Of a DNA stretch of 64,000 nt, positions 47,664 to 55,532 are shown piece by piece (the first letter of the stretch is position 1; every line of letters begins with the position of its first letter). Location of the stretch: the NCBI RefSeq assembly GCF_003026215.1, contig NZ_PYOC01000008.1, positions 1 to 64,000 on the forward strand. Reading direction: 5' to 3'. The notes beneath the pieces were generated by a model. That model had not been told where the DNA came from. It ran no database searches and worked only from the letters and a program-made list of their open reading frames with translations. Source of the DNA: Photobacterium indicum (lineage in GTDB: Bacteria > Pseudomonadota > Gammaproteobacteria > Enterobacterales > Vibrionaceae). The position numbers and the translations under genes were made by a program.

Positions 47664-49490
47664 ATGAATTGCAGTCGTAGGTTTATTCTTCTTATTCTAT
47701 TTTTTAGCCCATCTGCTTGTTGGGCTTTAATCTCTTCTGCTGACTTCGATAGTCCGATTCTGATGTTTACAGCAGTGATCTTAGCTATTTCTATTGGCGG
47801 TGCTTTTTTAGCGCTTATTCTTCATAATATTCGGTTATCTTCATTTAAAAAAATCCAAGCTAATCTTAATTACTTGCCTGTAGGGGCCGTTATTGTAAGA
47901 GGTAATGATGGCTCATTACTTTATGCCAATAAAGCGTGCCGTGAATTAATCGGGGTTAGAAAAGTCGGCAATAGTTATATTTATCCAGATCATATCGAGC
48001 CCCAAATGCTATATGACTTTTTGCGTCCTTATAGTAATGAAACAGGTTTTAGAGATTGGGGTAAAGAGCTGATATTGTCAGAGCATTTAGGCACGAAGTT
48101 AAAAATATCAGGTCAACGTATTCGTTTTAAACGTAAAATGGCATGGTTACTGTATCTATATGAACCGCAACAGCACAATGTTGTTCAAAGTAAAATTGAA
48201 CAAGAACAACGTGTATTCCAAAGTGTTTTAAACTCCCTGTCTGAATTAGTGTATTTTCAAGATAATGCCGACCGAATAATTGGAACCAATAAAGCCTTCG
48301 ATCGTTTTTGGCGAGGTAGGCTCAATGATGGTTTGATTGATAGCGAAGAAGCTTCGTTTTCTAGTAACAATTCAACGCATACCTGGACGACATCACCAGA
48401 AGGTTGTAGCCGATTATTAGAAACCAATAAAACGTTATTGATTGGTGATAATAGTGAGGTTATTGGTACGCTTGGGATCAGTCATGACGTAACTGATTGG
48501 CATGAAATGCAAGAAAGTCTTAAGACTGAAATTGAAAAGCGTGAAGTGACAGAGCAGACATTAGCGCAACGTAATAATTTATTGGATACGATTTTAAGCG
48601 CGAGCCAAGACCCAATTGGATTGTTTAACCAGCATTGGGTTTATGTTGGCTGTAATGAGTCGTTCGCCCACTCGTTGGGATACACCACTGAAACCTTACT
48701 GGGAAAAGTCGTTTCGGATGTGCTTGACTCTGATAAGTGGGAGCTTTGTCGTCCCATAGATGAAGAAGTCATGGCAAAGGGCATTACCATTAAAACAGAA
48801 GATTACGTCATTCTTGAAGATGGCACTCCTATTTGGTACGAAGTGGCAAAATCGCCTTATCGAGATCCAACCGATAACTCCGTCGGTGTATTGGTGATGG
48901 CGCGTGATGTAACAGAACGCAAAGCGACTGAACAGCAATTAGCCGATGCAATTATGGACTTACAAGAATTGAGCTTTATCGATAGTTTAACCAAAGTCGC
49001 TAATCGACGAAGTTTTGATGAACAATTACGTAAGCTGTGGCATGGCCATGTTCGAGAGCAACAGCCACTTACCCTTATTTTATGCGATATCGATTACTTT
49101 AAAGCCTTTAATGATAACTACGGGCATCAACAAGGTGATATTGCATTACAAGAAGTCGCGAAAGTGCTTCGTAATGTGGTACAGCGAGGCACCGATGAAG
49201 TGGCACGTTATGGTGGCGAAGAGTTTGCTTTTTTATTACCAAATACCGATTTAAAAGGGGGAGAAATCGTCGCGGCGAATATTCATCAAGAATTAGCCAG
49301 CAAAGGCTTAACGCACGGCTATTCTAACGTCGCCAATAGACTAACAGTAAGCTTAGGCATTGCGTCGGTTATCCCTTTACCATCTCAAGATTATGGCGAT
49401 TTAGTCGGCATGGCGGATGTGGCATTGTATAAAGCTAAAGCTGCAGGCCGAAATTGTTCAATGTCGATATCTGACAGCGATGATTTTTAA
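47664..49490 (+). CDS. Membrane diguanylate cyclase with PAS domains (GGDEF)
   Basis: The product has 608 residues. A signal-like segment (7-22) and a membrane helix (about 32-55) are followed by three PAS-type regions at about 65-165, 180-280 and 300-420. The C-terminal GGDEF domain has the active motif GGEEF (517-521) in RYGGEEFAF and an intact inhibitory I-site RGTD (508-511). It should make cyclic di-GMP and be feedback-inhibited. The third PAS ends in the usual VMARDVTERK linker. It sits between yhcC and arcB and is followed by its own terminator. The signals sensed are unknown. Confidence 0.93.
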   Translation: MNCSRRFILLILFFSPSACWALISSADFDSPILMFTAVILAISIGGAFLALILHNIRLSSFKKIQANLNYLPVGAVIVRGNDGSLLYANKACRELIGVRKVGNSYIYPDHIEPQMLYDFLRPYSNETGFRDWGKELILSEHLGTKLKISGQRIRFKRKMAWLLYLYEPQQHNVVQSKIEQEQRVFQSVLNSLSELVYFQDNADRIIGTNKAFDRFWRGRLNDGLIDSEEASFSSNNSTHTWTTSPEGCSRLLETNKTLLIGDNSEVIGTLGISHDVTDWHEMQESLKTEIEKREVTEQTLAQRNNLLDTILSASQDPIGLFNQHWVYVGCNESFAHSLGYTTETLLGKVVSDVLDSDKWELCRPIDEEVMAKGITIKTEDYVILEDGTPIWYEVAKSPYRDPTDNSVGVLVMARDVTERKATEQQLADAIMDLQELSFIDSLTKVANRRSFDEQLRKLWHGHVREQQPLTLILCDIDYFKAFNDNYGHQQGDIALQEVAKVLRNVVQRGTDEVARYGGEEFAFLLPNTDLKGGEIVAANIHQELASKGLTHGYSNVANRLTVSLGIASVIPLPSQDYGDLVGMADVALYKAKAAGRNCSMSISDSDDF

Positions 49491-49500
49491 TCGCGTTAAT

Positions 49501-49524
49501 AAGCCTGCGAGAGCAGGTTTTTTT
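49501..49524 (+). terminator. Rho-independent terminator of the diguanylate cyclase gene
   Basis: The CCTGC/GCAGG stem, extended by A-T and G-T pairs (49501-49508 with 49513-49520), has a GAGA loop and seven T. Confidence 0.88.
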
Positions 49525-49629
49525 ATGGGTTAAATATAACATTCGAGCATAACTGTGGTACTTATCCTTTGGTTCTGTCACCGCACAAGATATTATTAAA
49601 ATAAGCACTTCTAGGTTGTGGATTAAATC

Positions 49630-52026
49630 ATGAAACAAATCAAAGTCCTGGCTCAGTTCTATGTCGACTTGTTAGTCAAGTTAGGCATAGTGCGATTCAG
49701 CTTATTATTAGCATTGGCGCTTGTGGCGTTGGCTGTTGTTGTTCAAATCGGGGTAACTCTCGCACTACAAGGTGAAGTGCATAACATCGATATTGTGCGT
49801 TCGGTATTCTTCGGTCTACTGATCACGCCTTGGGCTGTTTACTTTTTATCGGTGGTCGTTGATCAGTTGGAAGATTCTCGCCAGCGTTTATCTAAATTGG
49901 TCAGTAAATTAGAAGAAATGCGCTCTCGCGATATGCAGTTAAATACGCAGCTTCAAGTGAATATTACGCAACTAAATCAAGAAATTGAAGAACGAGAAAA
50001 AGCGGAAGAAGCCCGTGAAATAGCCATGCATGATTTAGAAAATGAAGTCTATCAGCGTGAAAATGCGCAGTTAGAGCTTGCAGAGCAAGGCGCATTACTC
50101 AAATCTTTCTTAGATGCATCTCCGGATCTTATTTACTACCGTAATGAGAAAGGTGAGTTCTCTGGTTGTAACCGAGCAATGGCAGAGCTCACGGGAAAAA
50201 CTGAAAAAGGATTAGTTGGGTTAACCCCATGGGATGTATATAGCGAAGAAGCGGCGATAAAAATTGTTGAAACGGATGAGCAAGTTTTTCAGAAAAACGT
50301 ATCGCTGACTTACGAACAATGGCTGGAATATCCCGATGGTCGAAAAGCCATTTTTGAATTACGAAAAGTCCCGTTTTACCGCCGTGATGGTCGACGTTTA
50401 GGCTTGATGGGATTCGGTCGAGATATTACAGAGCGTAAGCAATACCAAGACGCACAAGAAAAAGCGAGCCGAGATAAAACCGCATTCATTTCGACGATTA
50501 GCCATGAATTACGCACCCCGCTAAACGGTATTGTCGGTTTGAGCCGAATGTTACTTGAAACGCCGTTAAATGATGAGCAGCGTGGTTATATGCGTACCGT
50601 TCACGTGAGTGCAATAACGTTAGGCAATATCTTTAATGACATCATCGATATGGATAAGTCAGATCGCCGTCGTTTAGAACTTATGCCTAAACCGCTTGAT
50701 TTCAATGAGTTTATCACTGAAATGGAGAATATTTCAAATTTGATGGCTGAACAAAAAGGCTTACGTTTTGACTTGGAACGATTAACTAAACTACCCGCTT
50801 TCATCGAAGTCGATAGCACTCGTTTACGTCAGGTATTGTGGAACTTGATTGGCAATGCGACCAAATTCACCAAAGAAGGTGGTGTGATTTTATCGGTGAG
50901 CAGCGAAATCTTTGAGCATGAGGCAGAAATTACCTTTGACGTTGAAGATAGCGGAATTGGGATTCCAGCGTCTGAAGTCGATAAAATATTTGCCATGTAT
51001 TATCAGGTTAAGCAAGGTAGCGACAATTTACACGCGGTAGGTACGGGTATAGGTCTTGCTGTTTCTCGTCAGTTGGTGCAGCTCATGGGCGGCGATATTT
51101 TGGTTACTTCTGATATCGGTGAAGGCAGTACTTTTACTGTTACCATTAGAGTGCCATTAGCTGAGGCTGTCGTTGAAGAAGAAATCATGCCTGTGGTGCC
51201 TCAAGCCAGTTTAAGTATTTTTATGGTTGAAGATATTGAACTGAACATTACTGTTGCGAAAGCGTTACTGGAAAGCTTAGGGCATGAAGTAACGGTTGCG
51301 ATGCGTGGTGATGAAGCATTGGCTATGTTCGATCCTGAAGCTTTCGATCTTGTGTTACTTGATATTCAGTTACCGGATATGACCGGGTTTGATGTAGCGC
51401 AAGCGCTGCGTAAAAAGTACGATTATTTACCAGCATTAGTCGCGTTAACCGCTAATGTGATCAGTGATAAAAACGAGTACATTGAAAAAGGTATGGATGA
51501 GGCGCTAAGTAAGCCTCTGAGTGTCAAAGCTATTACCGATGTTATTCAGCGATTAGTACTGACTTGTCCGCTTGATGATTTTGATGACGATGAAGAGATA
51601 GAAACAATTGAGCCGGTTTCAGATGTTCAACCAGCCGTTGTGGTAGAGCATTCAAATAATGAGATGTTTAATCAATTACTCGATTTAGAGATGCTAGAGT
51701 CTTATGTTGAGATTGTCGGCACCAAACCAGTACATGAAAGTATTGCGATGTTTGAAAAGATGATGCCAGACTATATAGCAATTCTTGACTCTAATATGAC
51801 AGCGAAAGACAAAGATGGGATTAAGTTTGAAGCTCATAAAATTAAAGGTGCCGCGGGTTCTATCGGTTTAAAGCATATCCAGCAAGTCGCTCAAAAGGCA
51901 CAATCACCAGAACTTCCAGCATGGTGGGAAAACATTAATGATTGGGTTGATGAGATTAAAAATGGTTATGCGCATGATCTGAATGTATTACGCGAGTGGG
52001 TAGCTGAACAGGAGAAAGCTAAATGA
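49630..52026 (+). CDS. arcB: Aerobic respiration control sensor kinase ArcB
   Basis: The product has 798 residues. Two membrane helices (about 22-46 and 57-77) and a coiled linker (about 80-150) precede a PAS domain (about 155-268). The kinase domain has His292 in TISHELRTPLNG, the receiver has Asp578 in LVLLDIQLPDMTG, and the HPt domain has His736 in AHKIKGAAGS. The phosphorelay to ArcA is complete. In E. coli the quinone-linked redox switch uses Cys180 and Cys241. Here Cys180 is kept (FSGCNRAM) but position 241 is Ile (GRKAIFELRK), and the only other Cys is near 646. Redox control may therefore be altered. The last 4 bases overlap the next gene. Confidence 0.95.
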   Translation: MKQIKVLAQFYVDLLVKLGIVRFSLLLALALVALAVVVQIGVTLALQGEVHNIDIVRSVFFGLLITPWAVYFLSVVVDQLEDSRQRLSKLVSKLEEMRSRDMQLNTQLQVNITQLNQEIEEREKAEEAREIAMHDLENEVYQRENAQLELAEQGALLKSFLDASPDLIYYRNEKGEFSGCNRAMAELTGKTEKGLVGLTPWDVYSEEAAIKIVETDEQVFQKNVSLTYEQWLEYPDGRKAIFELRKVPFYRRDGRRLGLMGFGRDITERKQYQDAQEKASRDKTAFISTISHELRTPLNGIVGLSRMLLETPLNDEQRGYMRTVHVSAITLGNIFNDIIDMDKSDRRRLELMPKPLDFNEFITEMENISNLMAEQKGLRFDLERLTKLPAFIEVDSTRLRQVLWNLIGNATKFTKEGGVILSVSSEIFEHEAEITFDVEDSGIGIPASEVDKIFAMYYQVKQGSDNLHAVGTGIGLAVSRQLVQLMGGDILVTSDIGEGSTFTVTIRVPLAEAVVEEEIMPVVPQASLSIFMVEDIELNITVAKALLESLGHEVTVAMRGDEALAMFDPEAFDLVLLDIQLPDMTGFDVAQALRKKYDYLPALVALTANVISDKNEYIEKGMDEALSKPLSVKAITDVIQRLVLTCPLDDFDDDEEIETIEPVSDVQPAVVVEHSNNEMFNQLLDLEMLESYVEIVGTKPVHESIAMFEKMMPDYIAILDSNMTAKDKDGIKFEAHKIKGAAGSIGLKHIQQVAQKAQSPELPAWWENINDWVDEIKNGYAHDLNVLREWVAEQEKAK

Positions 52027-52601
52027 AAAAATGGATGAAACTGAGTGGCATTATTGCATCGACCGTTGTGCTTGCGGCTTGTGCTAATCAAAATAGTCAA
52101 CAAGACAATACGACTGCTGTGGTCGTACCGATAGAGCAGGCTTATGATGCATTAACGATAGAAGATGTGTCGATTGCTTTATACAGTGAAATTTGGCTAA
52201 ACAGCATGCCAATGATTGAAGATGAAGGTAGCGTAGGGATTGGCGCTAGTTCTGCAGCTAAAGGTCGTTTACTCGCGTCTATTCAACTACTTTCTCCTCA
52301 AAGCGACGCTTTATATCAAGGGATTAAAGTAAAGCAAATCGTCTTAAAGAATGCAGAGCAACAATGGCTATTAACGGCTAACGACGATAATGATTTTGAT
52401 GTCCATATTATGGAACAAAGCTATTTGCAAAATAGTGTGGGTGAAAATGGTGAGAGCTATCAGAGTGGCGTTGAATTTATGCTGCGTGATGGGCCTAGTT
52501 GGGCACCAGAAAGTGTAGTTGATGTGATGGTTACACTGGTTAAAAGTGGCAAGGAATATACGATTACACAACGTGATGTGATGGTTAACCAAGTATTTTA
52601 A
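52023..52601 (+). CDS. Lipoprotein of unknown function coupled to arcB
   Basis: The product has 192 residues. A lipoprotein signal with lipobox LAAC (Cys20) is followed by Ala-Asn, which suggests outer-membrane sorting. The rest is a mixed alpha/beta domain with no motif I recognise. Its ATG overlaps the arcB stop (ATGA), so it is translationally coupled to the sensor kinase. A strong terminator follows, closing an arcB-lipoprotein operon convergent with arcA. Whether it takes part in Arc signalling is unknown; shared expression is the only evidence. Confidence 0.85.
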   Translation: MKKWMKLSGIIASTVVLAACANQNSQQDNTTAVVVPIEQAYDALTIEDVSIALYSEIWLNSMPMIEDEGSVGIGASSAAKGRLLASIQLLSPQSDALYQGIKVKQIVLKNAEQQWLLTANDDNDFDVHIMEQSYLQNSVGENGESYQSGVEFMLRDGPSWAPESVVDVMVTLVKSGKEYTITQRDVMVNQVF

Positions 52602-52629
52602 CGGCTGTGTTTTAACGACAAAATGATAA

Positions 52630-52661
52630 AAAAGAAAAAGGCTCCTATTGGAGCCTTTTTT
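52630..52661. terminator. Bidirectional terminator between the arcB operon and arcA
   Basis: A stem of about 9 bp, AAGGCTCC/GGAGCCTT, has a TATT loop. It is flanked by A-rich and T-rich runs. Confidence 0.92.
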
Positions 52662-52729
52662 CGCTACTTGCTGAAGACTTGGTAAAAATGAAGCGCTTTT
52701 ATCCTTGAGTCTTTGGCACAATAGTCGAA

Positions 52730-53449
52730 TTATTCTTCGTTTAGATCACCGCAGAAACGGTAACCTTCACCATGAATCGTTGCAACGATTTCAGGTGTAT
52801 CAGCAACAGATTCAAAGTGCTTACGGATACGACGAATAGTTACGTCAACCGTACGGTCGTGAGGCTTAAGTTCACGACCTGTCATCTTCTTCAGAAGATC
52901 GCCACGCGTTTGAATTTTGCCTGGGTTTTCACAGAAGTGAAGTAAAGCACGGAATTCAGAACGAGGAAGCTTAAATTGGTCACCACTAGGGCTAACCAAA
53001 GAACGGCTGTTGATTTCTAAAGACCAACCATTGAACTCATAACGCTCTACCAATTTCTTATCTTCAGTTGGTAGACCTTGGTTCATCGCACGTGTCAGTA
53101 AGTTACGCGCACGAATAGTTAACTCACGAGGGTTGAATGGTTTAGTGATGTAATCATCAGCACCAATCTCAAGACCTAAAATCTTATCCACTTCGTTGTC
53201 ACGACCTGTCAGGAACATAAGAGCCATATCACCTTGCTCGCGAAGTTCACGTGCTAGTAATAAACCATTTTTACCTGGTAGGTTGATATCCATGATAACA
53301 AGGTGAACAGGGTGCTCAGAAAGCATCTGGTGCATTTCAGCGCCGTCATTGGCTTCAAAGACAGTGTAACCCTCAGCTTCAAAAATGCTCTTCAGGGTAT
53401 TACGTGTTACGTGCTCGTCTTCTACAATTAGAATGTGAGGGGTTTGCAT
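52730..53449 (-). CDS. arcA: Aerobic respiration response regulator ArcA
   Basis: The product has 239 residues and belongs to the OmpR/PhoB class. The receiver domain has the acidic pair DE at 11-12 and phospho-acceptor Asp54 in [13 protein letters not shown]. The winged-helix DNA-binding domain covers about 135-233 ([15 protein letters not shown]). ArcB phosphorylates it under low oxygen, and it represses respiratory and TCA genes. Unlike in E. coli, where arcA and arcB are far apart, here arcA is convergent with the arcB operon and less than 150 bases away. A 380-base upstream region contains an FNR box. Confidence 0.97.
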   Translation of the reverse strand: MQTPHILIVEDEHVTRNTLKSIFEAEGYTVFEANDGAEMHQMLSEHPVHLVIMDINLPGKNGLLLARELREQGDMALMFLTGRDNEVDKILGLEIGADDYITKPFNPRELTIRARNLLTRAMNQGLPTEDKKLVERYEFNGWSLEINSRSLVSPSGDQFKLPRSEFRALLHFCENPGKIQTRGDLLKKMTGRELKPHDRTVDVTIRRIRKHFESVADTPEIVATIHGEGYRFCGDLNEE

Positions 53450-53831
53450 TGGCTGTACCTAATTTACTAAAACGGAATCTGGTCAAAAACAGAATAGTTA
53501 AATTCTATAAAAAAAATTCACATACAGGCAAAGTATTAGACAAAATACATAATTTTTCACTTTAAAAGCGGCCTGTTTGGTACGCCATCCATAAATTCAA
53601 TACGTTTTTGTGTCGCAACTGTGTTGAAAAACCCGATTCTCTGTGGGTACTGGCTACAATCTCCCTTGGATGGCGATGATTGTAAGCACTTAACAGCTCG
53701 CTAACAATATAGGGTCTTTGTTTCGATGTCGATTTTTAGATGTTTATTGATTTATATCAAATTGAATGAGGGTGCACTACGTTTGTTTAGAGTGTTTAAC
53801 ATTCGCTACAAATTTCAATGTCATAAAATGA
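53450..53831. other. Divergent control region between arcA and the DUF3293 gene
   Basis: About 380 bases without a gene. It contains the FNR box at 53747-53760 and presumably a long arcA leader. No further element is clear by eye. Confidence 0.55.
53747..53760. promoter_or_regulatory. FNR box
   Basis: TTGAT-TTAT-ATCAA is a perfect match to the FNR consensus TTGAT-N4-ATCAA. It lies about 300 bases before the arcA ATG and 72 before that of the DUF3293 gene. E. coli arcA is known to be FNR-activated from a distant promoter. Confidence 0.7.
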
Positions 53832-54245
53832 ATGAATCAACGTAAGTGTAAAACAAAATCGCTTTGGCGAAAATATCAAAACATTACCTTCGAGGCAAGG
53901 CAACACCCTGTTTACCATTGCTTTGCAATTCTAACAGCTTTTAATCCGAGAAGCATTGTTCTTACTCATTCTGATAACGTTAAGAGAAATATTGCGCTGG
54001 AAAAGCATCTCATCATGTTAACAGATGCATGGATGCCTATATCTTGTCGCTCTCTGGATAGGTGTTGGACAGAGCCGAGCTTTGCTGTTGATTTACCCTA
54101 TAAACAAGCATTTGAGTTAGCGGCAATGTTTGAACAAAATGCAATCTATTGGGTTGAAAACAATAGACTTTATCTAGTTCCTGTTTTACTAAAGGGCATT
54201 GAAACACAAAATCTCGGTAAATGGTCTACCTTTTTCTACACTTAA
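53832..54245 (+). CDS. DUF3293 domain protein
   Basis: The product has 137 residues. Family features visible are SLWRKYQNITF near the start, FAILTAFNPRS, WTEPSFAVDLP and the C-terminal QNAIYWVENNRLYLVPV. The function is unknown. It is soluble, with no signal peptide or membrane segment. No strong ribosome binding site lies before the ATG. It lies 72 bases from a perfect FNR box and may be oxygen-regulated with arcA. The rraA-like gene follows by 75 bases on the same strand with its own AAGGAG site. Confidence 0.75.
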   Translation: MNQRKCKTKSLWRKYQNITFEARQHPVYHCFAILTAFNPRSIVLTHSDNVKRNIALEKHLIMLTDAWMPISCRSLDRCWTEPSFAVDLPYKQAFELAAMFEQNAIYWVENNRLYLVPVLLKGIETQNLGKWSTFFYT

Positions 54246-54319
54246 TTGAGAAATGAGATCTTAAAGTGGCATAAATAGAATAAGAAAATAGGGCTATTTA
54301 GTTATAAAAGGAGTTTGAG

Positions 54320-54811
54320 ATGAACGATCTATTACCCGATTTGTGTGATCACTACGAGCAAGATGTCCGCTGGTTACCTCTTGTGTTAAATGATTATGGC
54401 GGAAAAAAAATATTTTATGGTGAGGTGGTAACCTTACGTTGTTTTGAAGATAACAGTTTAGTTCGCGATATTGTGTCTCAAGACGGTACGGGGAAAGTAC
54501 TGTTTATTGATGGGCATGCTTCTTATAACGGCGCATTACTGGGTGATCAGCTAGCATTGCTTGCCGTGAAAAATGGTTGGCAAGGAGTTGTTATTAATGG
54601 CACAGCTCGTGATGTAGGCACTCTCGCGACCTTAGATCTTGGCGTAAAAGCTTTAGGTACATGCCCATACAAAACCGTGAAACGTCAAACGGGTGATATG
54701 AATGTCACCATGACTGTCGCGCATACTATGATCTATCCAGGCGATTATTTGTATGCAGATCTTAATGGGATATTGCTGAGTAAACAGCCATTAGATTTAT
54801 CAGTACTTTAA
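54320..54811 (+). CDS. RraA-like protein (RNase E activity regulator/aldolase-fold family)
   Basis: The product has 163 residues. It begins MNDLLPDLCDHYEQDV, as RraA does, and keeps the RraA fold (FYGEVVTLRCFEDNSLVRD, VLFIDGHASYNGALLGDQ). It differs from E. coli RraA in the loop GTARDVGTL, where an Arg-Asp pair resembles metal-dependent HMG/CHA aldolases, but the acidic residue usually following is absent. It is therefore either a second RraA paralogue that modulates RNase E or an enzyme of the aldolase branch. A canonical rraA is normally near menA in vibrios. AAGGAG precedes the ATG. Confidence 0.75.
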   Translation: MNDLLPDLCDHYEQDVRWLPLVLNDYGGKKIFYGEVVTLRCFEDNSLVRDIVSQDGTGKVLFIDGHASYNGALLGDQLALLAVKNGWQGVVINGTARDVGTLATLDLGVKALGTCPYKTVKRQTGDMNVTMTVAHTMIYPGDYLYADLNGILLSKQPLDLSVL

Positions 54812-54909
54812 TGGTCTGATTTAGGATGGAATGATCCGTTTACAGGTGTGGTGTTTTGCTGGCTGGATTAATAGAAAAGTCATGACTCAAAAGGTGGCTT
54901 GATATTGAA

Positions 54910-55374
54910 CTAGAAGCGAAACCCAATCCCCAGTTGATAAATCTGCTCAAGTGCTTCGTAATCAACGGTCGCTCTTAGATTTACTTTGTCAGTCACATCA
55001 TATTGGCTTGTAATCTCTACGCCATAGACAGTATCACGCTCGACAACTTCAGAGGTAACCGCACTTTGTAAGCTGACCTTTGGGCTCAGGTTATAAGCCA
55101 CTCCAGATAGCATTCCTCGGCTCGCAGATTTTGTATCATTACCTGATGATAAGCGAGTGCTTAAATAGAGCTGTAAATTCCCATTTAACGAATATGAATA
55201 TCCGCTATCAATTTGCCAAAGGTCAAATTGTTCGATGGAATTTGACTGAGATGTCATAAACCAGCCTGATGATGAATGTTCATCACCAATTAACCCCAGA
55301 AATGCGTTCTTTTCTGCAGCAATTGTTGGTAATGCCACTACCAGCAGGGCTAATGTGATCAACAATTTTTTCAT
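54910..55374 (-). CDS. Small outer-membrane beta-barrel-like protein, unknown function
   Basis: The product has 154 residues. The start at 55374 (MKKLLITLALLVVALPTIAAEK) is chosen because it gives a canonical signal peptide cleaved after about residue 20 and has a GGTGA site; a longer opening adds an unlikely 43 residues. The mature part alternates hydrophobic and polar residues and ends in a Phe (YQLGIGFRF), the hallmark of an outer-membrane barrel. It may form about eight short strands. The family was not recognised. Nested palindromes lie just upstream. Confidence 0.75.
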   Translation of the reverse strand: MKKLLITLALLVVALPTIAAEKNAFLGLIGDEHSSSGWFMTSQSNSIEQFDLWQIDSGYSYSLNGNLQLYLSTRLSSGNDTKSASRGMLSGVAYNLSPKVSLQSAVTSEVVERDTVYGVEITSQYDVTDKVNLRATVDYEALEQIYQLGIGFRF

Positions 55375-55417
55375 TGCGTCACCGCCACTGTTCTTAGTTT
55401 TGATTGTGTTTATTGAT

Positions 55418-55497
55418 ATTAGGACAGAATTATCGGTTTTGATATTGCATTTACATTTAAATGCGTTCGAGTGCATAAAACATGATCCTGTCCTAAT
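55418..55497. promoter_or_regulatory. Nested inverted repeats between aceK and the small outer-membrane gene
   Basis: The outer pair ATTAGGACAG/CTGTCCTAAT (55418-55427 with 55488-55497) encloses the inner dyad GCATTTA-CATT-TAAATGC (55447-55464). The two centres lie within two bases of each other. They could form one long hairpin or two operator layers. No T tail follows. Confidence 0.45.
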
Positions 55498-55532
55498 TGT
55501 CAATTGTCGCTTATGCCATTTTGCATGAATTT

